Positions 34,744-42,287 of a stretch of 64,000 nucleotides of DNA are shown piece by piece. The stretch covers positions 23,717 to 87,716 of the forward strand of contig NZ_WWHU01000002.1 of assembly GCF_009862785.1 (NCBI RefSeq), given 5' to 3'. The notes under the pieces were generated by a model, which searched no databases, had not been told where the DNA came from, and saw only the letters and a list, made by a program, of their open reading frames with translations. Within the stretch, counting starts at the first letter, position 1; every line of letters begins with the position of its first letter. Source of the DNA: Gordonia sp. SID5947 (lineage in GTDB: Bacteria; Actinomycetota; Actinomycetes; Mycobacteriales; Mycobacteriaceae). The position numbers and the translations under genes are program-made.

Positions 34744-36996
34744 TCAGCCCCCCAGCGCTTTGCGGAAGAACTGGTAGAGCCAGTCGATGGCGGTCTTGCC
34801 CTCGACGAGTTTCTTGCTGGCGTAGGAGGTGTGCGACCCGCTCGCGAGGAACGACGCCGCATCGAGGCCTTCTCCGATAAGTTCGGTCAGATCCGTCGCG
34901 CCCTGCGACGTCGCCATCGAAGACACCGATCCCAGCACTGCCCCGATGTCTTGGCCTTGCATAGACGTCGCCAGCTGGGCTTGTTGATCGGTAGCGCCCG
35001 CACCCAGCAGGTCCGGCGACATCTTCTGTCCCGGCTTGAGCACTCCGAGAGCGACTGACGCCAAATCCAGTCCGATCGGCAACAATTGGGTCAGCGCCAG
35101 CAGGTTGCCCGTCTCGAGGACTTTCCAGCCGACCTCCTGAATCTGGCCGACATCGCGAGCGAGACGAACGATGTCGACATTGCCCACGAGGTTCAACACC
35201 AACGCCACGATCTGGGCGTAGCCCTGTGGATCGGGGATCATCGCCGCGATCTGCGAGGCCGTCTGGAAATCGATCTGCGAGGCCATCTTCACCCACGGTG
35301 CGAACTGGTTGTTCAGCACACCAGCGGTCCGGTGCGCACCACGAACATCGCCGGCAAACAGCTGCGCAGGCAGCCGCTGGAGGTTACCGATGATTCCTGC
35401 ATAGTCGGTGTCGGTTACCGCCGAAACGACGTTCAGTCCCTGCGACACAATGGTGTCGATCTTGATTACACCCAGCACGCCCGACGCCGTCTGCAGCGCA
35501 GCTTTGTCGGTGCTGTTCAGCGGTGCCACCTCAGTGGCCAGCTGCAACGCCGACGACGCCAATCCCGTGAGATCTGGTGTTGACCCTCCATCCACGCCGG
35601 AAGCGGCCAGTGGCAGACCTGTCGGTGCTGCCGACACTGTCCCCGGGCTACTGCTGTCATCAGTGCTCGCCGTGCCGGGAGACGCCGGAACCTGCACGCC
35701 CGGCACCGACGTCGGCGCAGTAGTGGTCGCCTGTTCCGTTGTCGGGGTGTCCGATCCCAGATCAGTTGACGTCGAAGATGGGGTGTCTGTTTGTGTGGTC
35801 GTTGCCGCAGCGGGGGCTGGTGAGGCTGTGCGCGCCGCCGAAGTAGGTGTCGAACGCTGGCCACCGACCGCCGAAGCAACCGTGTTCGCGATTGCTGATG
35901 CTGAACGCACAATCCCGGGGATGTCCATGCGGCCGAGCGTGTCCAGGACCACGTTCGCCTGCGCCTGCGGAGATCCCTTGGGTGCGTTCGTCAGACTCTG
36001 CTGAGCGCCTGGGGTCTCCTTCATCCAGGCCTGCGTGTCGGCAATCGGTGTGAAGGTGGCGACCAGTTGACTTGCCAAGGTCCCCAACTGCGCCAGCTCA
36101 CCGGCATCCCCGGAGGATTGTGGGGCCGCCAGGTCCTGCGATTTGTCTTTGAGAAGAGATGCCGTCGACGTCGTACCCGCCAGATCGACGTTCGAGTAGT
36201 CAGACGTCAGATAGTCGAGATCTGACGTGGAGGTGGTGTTGCCCGTGTCCGGGGCCCCCAACACCTGGCCGAGAGAACGCAGGACCGGGTTCTTCGACGT
36301 CACATTGCAGTACAGGTCCGACGGGTCGCACAGCCACTTCATCCGGTCCGACAAGCACCCGTACCCTCCCGGGCGACTGCCCGAGATCCCGGTTCCCTTT
36401 ACCTGAGGGCCGACCACCGCGGCGTTGCCGCGCTTGGGATCGGCCAGCAGACCAACCGCATCCACTGAACTGCACTCGACCGGTCCGCGTCCATGGCCGA
36501 TCAGATGAGCCACGTCGCCGGCAACATCAGCGCCCTGGGAATAGCCGGCAAGGATGGTTCGCGAGTTCGGGCACTGCTTCATCAACTGCTGCGTCCGTGC
36601 GACCCCCGCACCTTCAGACGCCGAGTACGTCTCACCTTTGTCGAACGCGCTGGCTGGATAGTTCGGGTACAACACCGTGATCGACTGTCCATAGTCGCGT
36701 TTGAGTCGCTCCCCCACCTTCGCCAACATCCCGCGAGGTTCAGCAGGATTCGCACCCGAGCTCGTCTCCGTAGTACCTGGCACCAGGTAGGCCATCAGCG
36801 GAGTGCATCCCCCGGATGTAGGTGTTGCCGCGGCTGTACCGCCGGCCGCACCGATCGTTACGCCCAGCACGACCAACAACGACGCAAGTGCGCAGGAAAT
36901 CCGCCTCAGCTGCACACCATCCGCACTCGCCGGGACGGCCGCATACTGCTGGCTAGCCGAGCCGGGTCGGCAGACGTTGTTTCGAAGCATTCTCAC
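34744..36996 (-). CDS. Secreted cutinase-like protein with long C-terminal region
   Basis: A 750-residue protein with a signal peptide (ALASLLVVLGVTIGAAGGTAAA). Residues ~60-270 are cutinase-like: PLMAYLVPGTTETSS, the nucleophile elbow GYSQGAD, and CDPSDLYC with the candidate acid. The catalytic His that normally follows (H..Y) is not visible. A Thr/Ser/Pro-rich linker (~395-480) and an Ala/Gln-rich helical domain (~490-750) follow. Cutinase-like proteins of mycolate bacteria cleave lipid esters such as trehalose mycolates. As the first gene of the transfer operon it may loosen the outer membrane at the conjugation site (inference). ATG 36996 or 36990. Confidence 0.8.
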   Translation of the reverse strand: MRMLRNNVCRPGSASQQYAAVPASADGVQLRRISCALASLLVVLGVTIGAAGGTAAATPTSGGCTPLMAYLVPGTTETSSGANPAEPRGMLAKVGERLKRDYGQSITVLYPNYPASAFDKGETYSASEGAGVARTQQLMKQCPNSRTILAGYSQGADVAGDVAHLIGHGRGPVECSSVDAVGLLADPKRGNAAVVGPQVKGTGISGSRPGGYGCLSDRMKWLCDPSDLYCNVTSKNPVLRSLGQVLGAPDTGNTTSTSDLDYLTSDYSNVDLAGTTSTASLLKDKSQDLAAPQSSGDAGELAQLGTLASQLVATFTPIADTQAWMKETPGAQQSLTNAPKGSPQAQANVVLDTLGRMDIPGIVRSASAIANTVASAVGGQRSTPTSAARTASPAPAAATTTQTDTPSSTSTDLGSDTPTTEQATTTAPTSVPGVQVPASPGTASTDDSSSPGTVSAAPTGLPLAASGVDGGSTPDLTGLASSALQLATEVAPLNSTDKAALQTASGVLGVIKIDTIVSQGLNVVSAVTDTDYAGIIGNLQRLPAQLFAGDVRGAHRTAGVLNNQFAPWVKMASQIDFQTASQIAAMIPDPQGYAQIVALVLNLVGNVDIVRLARDVGQIQEVGWKVLETGNLLALTQLLPIGLDLASVALGVLKPGQKMSPDLLGAGATDQQAQLATSMQGQDIGAVLGSVSSMATSQGATDLTELIGEGLDAASFLASGSHTSYASKKLVEGKTAIDWLYQFFRKALGG

Positions 36997-37395
36997 GCGG
37001 CTCCTCCGCTAAGACCTCGAAACGGTGGAGCGACTCCCTGGTCAGGCGTTCTCCCAGCTGGCGACCGCGATAGACTGGGAGACGCCCAATTCGATGTCGC
37101 ACCTACCGCATCGAGCTGGGTATTCACAGGGCTCGCGGACCGGGCGAGGTTGGATCGGCAAATCTGGGCCTTACCTCGGTCTGCGAGTTCCTCAAGGCGC
37201 TGGTGTCGGACGCCGCATGACGTCAGCCGTCCGACCCCAGCTTGTCGTTTCTAGTGAGAGTTATTCCTTCCGCTTCGGTGTGGCCGGTTCATGTGGTCAT
37301 TCTAAATCACAATCTATGATGTTGTCTTGTATTGCGACTATGTGTGTTGAGGCAAACTGTTGAGGTATGACGACCCTGGACGCCGGAGGATGTCG
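36997..37395. promoter_or_regulatory. Divergent control region between the transfer operon and the XRE gene
   Basis: About 400 bp without a convincing gene. It holds an inverted repeat GTCGGACG (37205-37212) / CGTCCGAC (37228-37235) with TGACGTCA in the loop, and an AT-rich tract near 37285-37345 that could contain the XRE promoter. The start region of the whole minus-strand T4SS transcript should lie here. The XRE protein next door is a natural candidate to bind it. Confidence 0.4.
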
Positions 37396-37842
37396 GTGAG
37401 TCGGCGGGTAATGAGGGGGTTTGACTCGGCTCGGTTGGCGGCGCTCCGTGAAGAGCGGGGATTCTCGCAGGCTGACCTCGCGAGACTCTCGGGAGTGGGC
37501 CGTAGCACCCTCACTCATTGGGAGAGTGGCAAGAGCTCGCCGCAGGTCGACTTGCTCGCGAAGGCTGCGCGTATTCTGGACGTGCGGATGGAGGACCTTG
37601 TCGTCGTCCCGGTCGAAGATCGATATCCCGGCGATTATCGGATTCTTTGCGGCCTGACGCAGCCGCAGCTCGGCCTGGCGGCTGGCGTTCCCACTGCTCT
37701 TATCGGCGCTCTTGAACGCGGAGAAGTTGAGCTCGGCCCGGATGTTGCACGCAAAGTGGCTGCCGCACTTGGCCTTGAGGTTGAGGTTCTCAGTGCAGCT
37801 CACGAGCGAGCGCGGCGCCGGCCACCGGGCACTCCGGTCTGA
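37396..37842 (+). CDS. XRE-family regulator with two HTH domains
   Basis: GTG 37396 is chosen because GGAGG lies 6 nt upstream; in-frame ATGs at 37390 and 37360 are alternatives. The ~148-residue product has a classical HTH_3 (LAALREERGFSQADLARLSGVGRSTLTHWESGKSSP) and a second, weaker HTH after it (CGLTQPQLGLAAGVPTALIGALERGEVEL). Divergent from the cutinase/T4SS operon, it is the best candidate for a repressor of transfer genes or of its own promoter. Confidence 0.75.
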   Translation: MSRRVMRGFDSARLAALREERGFSQADLARLSGVGRSTLTHWESGKSSPQVDLLAKAARILDVRMEDLVVVPVEDRYPGDYRILCGLTQPQLGLAAGVPTALIGALERGEVELGPDVARKVAAALGLEVEVLSAAHERARRRPPGTPV

Positions 37843-38084
37843 TGCACTCCCGACCGGCGTGTCAGCCTCGCCCTTCAACGGGGTCATTAAGCGTCCTACG
37901 CGCATCCTCGCCCACCTTCGCCAAATCTTCTGCATTGCATCGTAACAATATCGTCATGTGATGCGTTAGATTTAGGATCGTAGAAGGATCTCTTTCGATA
38001 ACTTGCCGCCAGCTGGGCAGGCGCTGGGCAACTCTATTAGGAGTCGTGCCCGCCTCAATGTCGGCAAACGGATAGGTTTGGACT
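37843..38084. promoter_or_regulatory. AT-rich spacer before the second XRE gene
   Basis: A 242-bp non-coding stretch. Around 37932-37970 a run with GCATCGTAACAATATCG followed by CATGTGATGC has imperfect dyad symmetry and is AT-rich compared with the rest of the window. It probably carries the promoter and operator for the regulator gene starting at 38085. Confidence 0.3.
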
Positions 38085-38744
38085 GTGGTGGCGGATCGCA
38101 ACCTAGAACGCTTTGGCCGAATCCTGGAGGCTCGGCGCACAGAGCTGGGTTTGAGTCAGCGGGGAGTTCGAGAAGCCGGCGGTCCGGCGGACCTGACACT
38201 TCGCAACCTCGAGAGAGCAGCAACCGGTAGACCGGACTCTGACACTCTCAGAAAACTGGACACGGCGCTGCAATGGAAACCAGGGAGCGCAGGTCATGCC
38301 CTGGCGGGAGGCGACCCGACTGCGCTGAACGATGACAAGCCAGCGCACCTCCACACCATTCGGCCTACTAAGCCGATCCTTGGAATCGACCACGGCGTCA
38401 TCATTCGAACCGATGCCCTCGCGGATTTGACCCGGAGGGGAAAGATCCTAGATGCATTAGGGGACCTCGACCCCGACACAACACAGTCTGTCGCCGCGCT
38501 CCGCCACTCGATCGACCGCCTAACTCGCGCCTGGATTATTCGCCAGGCTGAAGTTGCCCGCCGCGCCGAGAAGATGAGCGATCTCATTCTTGTTCTTGAT
38601 GATCACCTCCGCACTGAGCCCGTGGCTGATGACCCGGACGACTTCGATGACCTGCTTTATCTTCGATGGATCGCAGGTTATGTCACTGTCGATAATGACG
38701 ATCGGCTCAGGTTCGAACAAAGGTTCAATCACTCCGAGGAGTAA
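38085..38744 (+). CDS. XRE-family transcriptional regulator
   Basis: A 219-residue protein, GTG start at 38085 (a second GTG follows at once). The N-terminal ~70 residues are an HTH: FGRILEARRTELGLSQRGVRE, then LTLRNLERAATGRPDSDTLRKL. The C-terminal ~120 residues are helical and acidic and end DDRLRFEQRFNHSEE; no enzyme motif. It lies 5 nt upstream of the EspR-like gene and forms an operon with it, opposite the ImmA/MAB_1171c pair. Likely controls a promoter in this cluster. Confidence 0.75.
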   Translation: MVADRNLERFGRILEARRTELGLSQRGVREAGGPADLTLRNLERAATGRPDSDTLRKLDTALQWKPGSAGHALAGGDPTALNDDKPAHLHTIRPTKPILGIDHGVIIRTDALADLTRRGKILDALGDLDPDTTQSVAALRHSIDRLTRAWIIRQAEVARRAEKMSDLILVLDDHLRTEPVADDPDDFDDLLYLRWIAGYVTVDNDDRLRFEQRFNHSEE

Positions 38745-38749
38745 AGAAG

Positions 38750-39184
38750 ATGCTGACTCCCCCACTCCACGAGCGACTTGCCCGGCTCATCCATTTTGGG
38801 CACGCCCGTCACGAGACACCGTTGTCGAGTGCCGATCTCAGTGACCGGATCTCGCAACGAGTCACAATGGCAGTCTCAGAGCAGGCTGTTGAAGCATGGT
38901 TGAGCGGAGATCGAACCGATATCCCGGTAGAAACACGACGAGCTATAACTGAGATCTTTGGACTGGTGGATGACACCTACCTCAGCGATCCGCAGACGGC
39001 CGCAGGCGCCGACGCGATCATCGTCATGCACGAGCGTCTCCTCATGTACAGCGAGGCCAGAGATCTTGGTGTACAACACATCGCGACCCGCGACACCGAG
39101 CGCGATCCAGCTCTGATATCCAAAGTTCGTGCAGAGCTTCGTGCTATGACGAAGCAGCAAGAGCAGTGGGGCGAGCGTCAGTGA
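38750..39184 (+). CDS. EspR-like / XRE-type DNA-binding protein
   Basis: A 144-residue protein. Residues ~25-75 (SSADLSDRISQRV, VSEQAVEAWLSGDRTDIPVETRRAITEIFGL, DTYLSDP) follow the pattern of the HTH of EspR-type regulators, in which recognition-helix residues are followed by SG-R and an alpha-helical dimer region. The C-terminal ~60 residues are helical (ALISKVRAELRAMTKQQEQ). It overlaps the 3' end of the convergent MAB_1171c gene by 41 nt. EspR is a nucleoid-associated regulator of cell-wall and secretion genes in Mycobacterium; a similar role here is inference. Confidence 0.6.
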   Translation: MLTPPLHERLARLIHFGHARHETPLSSADLSDRISQRVTMAVSEQAVEAWLSGDRTDIPVETRRAITEIFGLVDDTYLSDPQTAAGADAIIVMHERLLMYSEARDLGVQHIATRDTERDPALISKVRAELRAMTKQQEQWGERQ

Positions 39185-40319
39185 CGCTCATCCAGGCCGC
39201 TGCGACTGCGTCGACAGCGCCGTCGTCGGTCGCCCAGGTCGGTAGCTGCACTGTGTCGCCGCCAGGGTGTGGCTGCGTATTCTTGGCCGAGTAGCGGGTA
39301 CAAGCAAGATGTAGCATGCGTGCGCGGTCGGCAGGATCAGCTGGCCACTGGGCATTCACCGGTAGGTACCGCGCCATTGCAAAAACAATGTCCTCCAGCT
39401 CAATCCGCATCCGATGCTCACGCTCGGTTGCACTGGGGAGTCCGGAGTCAGACAACTCGGCGAGTCTGTATTGTGGGGCAACGGTGGTGAGATCGTTCCA
39501 CATAGGACTCAATGCTTGTATCCGGCCCTCAGCGCTGCTCGCAAACCCGAGCCGCATTCTGATGTCTTGTATCACCAGCGGTGCCCCTACTGGGACGAGC
39601 CAAATTACTGATGGGTAGAACAATAAGTCATTCAGGACTGCGCTACGAGGTTCACTGAACCAGTTCACTTCTCCCGCAGCAAGCATCCAACCTGACACGA
39701 TTCGAGTCGCGAGGTCTATTGCGCTCACCAGAATGGCCGCCAGAAGAAGGAGCACCAACGTGCGACGCTTCCAGTCTGTCGCCGCCCGTGCCATCCCAAT
39801 CAATATCGCTGCGATGATCCCTTCCGCTGGAAGGAATGCAACGCAGTAGAGGGTCAGGTACACACCGGTTCTCCAACTATGCAACTCCTCTACTGCTAAG
39901 CCTCGCGCTGGGCTGGCCAGCACGAACAGAGCTACTCCTATGCCGACCACTATGGTGCACGCCACGATGGATAGGCGGAGCGAAGCCAACCCCGTTCGTG
40001 ATCGCCATCGAACGGCCAACAGAAACAAGGACATCGCGGAAGCAGCAAATGCCGCGTAGCCAATGTTCCGAACGTCTGACATCGAGAGCATCGACAGATA
40101 TCTCGAGTCACCGATCCACTTGTGTAGTGCGTGCTCACGCGTGAGGGCGTACACCGCAATCCAGAAGGCGTACCAGTTCGCGGCCGTCGAAGTAGGCCGG
40201 CGATCGCGAATCACGAGGATTCTGTACAGAACCAGGAAGGCGCCCAATGCCAGCAACGGTGCTTTAACGATGTCTGGAAGCGTAGATACAGTCTGATCTT
40301 CCAGGATCGAGCTGGCCAC
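39144..40319 (-). CDS. MAB_1171c family putative transporter (7-TM protein)
   Basis: A 391-residue protein with about seven hydrophobic segments in the first ~250 residues (for example LLALGAFLVLYRILVI and LASLRLSIVACTIVVGIGVALFVL) and a soluble C-terminal ~140 residues (SPMWNDLTTVAPQYRL...). This matches the actinobacterial MAB_1171c family, often found beside ImmA/IrrE proteases and XRE regulators. Its function is not established. The ATG follows the stop of the ImmA gene by 3 nt, so the two are co-transcribed. Confidence 0.78.
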   Translation of the reverse strand: MASSILEDQTVSTLPDIVKAPLLALGAFLVLYRILVIRDRRPTSTAANWYAFWIAVYALTREHALHKWIGDSRYLSMLSMSDVRNIGYAAFAASAMSLFLLAVRWRSRTGLASLRLSIVACTIVVGIGVALFVLASPARGLAVEELHSWRTGVYLTLYCVAFLPAEGIIAAILIGMARAATDWKRRTLVLLLLAAILVSAIDLATRIVSGWMLAAGEVNWFSEPRSAVLNDLLFYPSVIWLVPVGAPLVIQDIRMRLGFASSAEGRIQALSPMWNDLTTVAPQYRLAELSDSGLPSATEREHRMRIELEDIVFAMARYLPVNAQWPADPADRARMLHLACTRYSAKNTQPHPGGDTVQLPTWATDDGAVDAVAAAWMSVTDARPTALAASS

Positions 40320-40322
40320 GGT

Positions 40323-40874
40323 CTACTGCTTCGTCGGCTCGAAAAACGCGGAGGCGATCCGATCGAAGCGGCCGTCCCCGCCACGCACTCGCCGACTCAT
40401 CACTGCGAGCCGCGTACCCAGCAGCTCCGCCATCCGCTCCTCGTCAGTCTCGAACACGCCACGGTGCAAGACGGTTTGAATCATCTTTGGATCGATACCC
40501 GCTGCAATCACGGACGTGGAAACTGGCATCGAGGTAGCGAACCTCTCACCACCGTGCTCACACAAGATATGGCCAAACTCGTGAAAAATCTGCTGCCGTT
40601 GATGTCGTTCGCTGTTCAACTCCCCGTACTTGACGACAAAGGCATCCGCAGTGACCAACGTCAGCCCACATGCTCCTGGTTCGCCGACGTTCGGAGCAGC
40701 GGTCTGCCACGGCGACAAGACGATGTCGCGGCCGAAACGGTCCTCCATCCACGCTGCGAACTCGTCGACAGTCCACGGCGGCACCAACGGGATCTCGCGC
40801 AGGACGCTGTCGATCTGGCCTTTCGCAGCATTAGCGCCCACATCGCCCGCGTTTCGCGATCTGGACCTCGGCAC
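40323..40874 (-). CDS. ImmA/IrrE family metallo-endopeptidase
   Basis: A 183-residue protein with the zinc motif HEFGH (RQQIFHEFGHILCEHGGERF) and a downstream acidic helix (TDEERMAELLGTRLAV) that can supply the third ligand, as in ImmA/IrrE. Such proteases cleave or inactivate XRE repressors in response to a signal, for example derepressing ICEBs1. Next to three XRE-like genes on the opposite strand, this suggests an antirepressor circuit. ATG 40874; operon with the MAB_1171c gene. Confidence 0.82.
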   Translation of the reverse strand: MPRSRSRNAGDVGANAAKGQIDSVLREIPLVPPWTVDEFAAWMEDRFGRDIVLSPWQTAAPNVGEPGACGLTLVTADAFVVKYGELNSERHQRQQIFHEFGHILCEHGGERFATSMPVSTSVIAAGIDPKMIQTVLHRGVFETDEERMAELLGTRLAVMSRRVRGGDGRFDRIASAFFEPTKQ

Positions 40875-40993
40875 CTTGCGTCAACCTCCGACTCAGGATT
40901 CTCCCTATACGTACGATAGCTCAGAAGCTGGGAACATTCGGTGCCGATGCGGGGGGCATCGTTCAAGGCTCGGCAGGAAGGCGAAGACTGACT

Positions 40994-41851
40994 GTGGCTC
41001 TCACAAGCTTCACATCCGATTCCCTCATTTTTGAGGTGATAGATATTGGTCCGTCCGATGGTGAACCCGTCGTCCTGCTCCATGGGTTCCCCCAAGATGC
41101 ATCGTGCTGGAGTGAGATTCAGGGAGGCCTAGTTGCCGCCGGCCACAGGGTCCTGGCTCCCACTCAGCGTGGATATTCACCAGGGGCCCAGCCTGCTGAC
41201 CGCAGCGCATACGCTGCGGAAACGCTGATTCGCGATGTCGTTGCGCTGCTTGATGCGGCCGAGCTTCCAACCGCACATATTGTCGGTCACGACTGGGGTG
41301 GTGCTCTGGTTTGGATCATGCGAAAGAGGTACGCGCACAGGTTGAGATCGGCCACTGTCGTGTCAACACCGCATCACGCAGCTCTCTCGTGGGCCATGAC
41401 GCACACCACCCAGCCGCTTCGCAGCTGGTACATGGCTGCGGTCGCTCTTCCCAGAGTCCCCGAGGTATTCCTCCGTCGTCATCTGGCTACTTACATATCG
41501 AAGACGGGGCTCCCCGAAGATCGTGCCAATCACTACCAGTCAGTCATGCAAACGGGTGCTACGGCCACAGGAGCTCTGAACTGGTATCGGCAAGCTTTTG
41601 CGGAACAGATACGGAGCACGAAGCCGGCGAACTCCTCCATCCCGGCTACCGCTCCCCCACCAACCACTTATGTCTGGGGAAACCAGGACGCGTTCTTCGG
41701 ACGAGCGGTAGCTGAACGCACTCAACACATTGCCTCCGAAGTCGACTTCTACGAAATCAGTGGGGGTCACTGGCTTCCAGAGACTAAGCCAGATGAACTC
41801 ACAGAGATCATCGTCGACCGAGTGAAAACGGCCCACACCGCCCAGCGGTAA
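40994..41851 (+). CDS. Alpha/beta hydrolase (epoxide hydrolase / haloalkane dehalogenase type)
   Basis: A 285-residue protein with HGFPQ (oxyanion hole), GHDWGG (nucleophile Asp in the elbow) and GGHWLPE (catalytic His). The Asp nucleophile and the DWGG elbow favour an epoxide hydrolase or haloalkane dehalogenase over an esterase; a late acid residue in YVWGNQDAFFG fits too. GTG start at 40994 with AGGAAGG ~12 nt upstream. It is divergent from immA. It is probably metabolic cargo; the substrate cannot be told. Confidence 0.82.
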   Translation: MALTSFTSDSLIFEVIDIGPSDGEPVVLLHGFPQDASCWSEIQGGLVAAGHRVLAPTQRGYSPGAQPADRSAYAAETLIRDVVALLDAAELPTAHIVGHDWGGALVWIMRKRYAHRLRSATVVSTPHHAALSWAMTHTTQPLRSWYMAAVALPRVPEVFLRRHLATYISKTGLPEDRANHYQSVMQTGATATGALNWYRQAFAEQIRSTKPANSSIPATAPPPTTYVWGNQDAFFGRAVAERTQHIASEVDFYEISGGHWLPETKPDELTEIIVDRVKTAHTAQR

Positions 41852-41945
41852 CACCGAAACGTGCCGAGCATTTGACGATGCTCGCCGCAAAATTGGCGCA
41901 TGGTCGGCTACTCTGTGCGTGTCGCTGCACGTTTCCGGATAAAAG

Positions 41946-42191
41946 ATGCAGAAAAATGGGGTCATGGCCACGGCATCACCCTCACCACGCAGGCGCGGGC
42001 GTCCGTCCAAAGGTGAACGAGTCGCGTTCACCGCGCGGACACCCGACGAACTCGGCTCACTCGTTGAAGCGGCAGCTAAGGACTGGCCGTGTCTCAACGA
42101 CTTCTTGACCTGGGCCCTTGCTAATGCCGTGGATCGTCCGGATCTCGCTCCCCCTAGGCAGGAGGTACTAGCGCTGTCTGACATCGCCTAG
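41946..42191 (+). CDS. Small basic RHH-like protein next to rep
   Basis: An 81-residue protein (MQKNGVMATASPSPRRRGRPSKGER...). After the GRPSKGER motif comes a strand and two helices (VAFTARTPDELGSLVEAAAKDWPCLNDFLTWALANAV), the layout of ribbon-helix-helix DNA-binding proteins. ATG 41946, or 41964 at MATAS. It is followed by a strong hairpin and then the replication gene, so it probably regulates plasmid copy number or rep expression (inference). Confidence 0.6.
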   Translation: MQKNGVMATASPSPRRRGRPSKGERVAFTARTPDELGSLVEAAAKDWPCLNDFLTWALANAVDRPDLAPPRQEVLALSDIA

Positions 42192-42199
42192 TTAATAGA

Positions 42200-42231
42200 C
42201 GATCGCCCCCGGCTGGAACCGAGGGCGATCG
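42200..42231. terminator. Hairpin between the RHH gene and rep
   Basis: CGATCGCCC (42200-42208) pairs perfectly with GGGCGATCG (42223-42231), with CGG/CCG inner pairing and a short loop. It lies 9 nt after the RHH stop. No T-tract follows. It probably terminates the RHH transcript or attenuates read-through into rep. Confidence 0.55.
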
Positions 42232-42287
42232 TGAAGCTTAAGGGGACGAGTTGGCGCTCGCTCCCAATTCCCCGAAGGGACAGTCTC

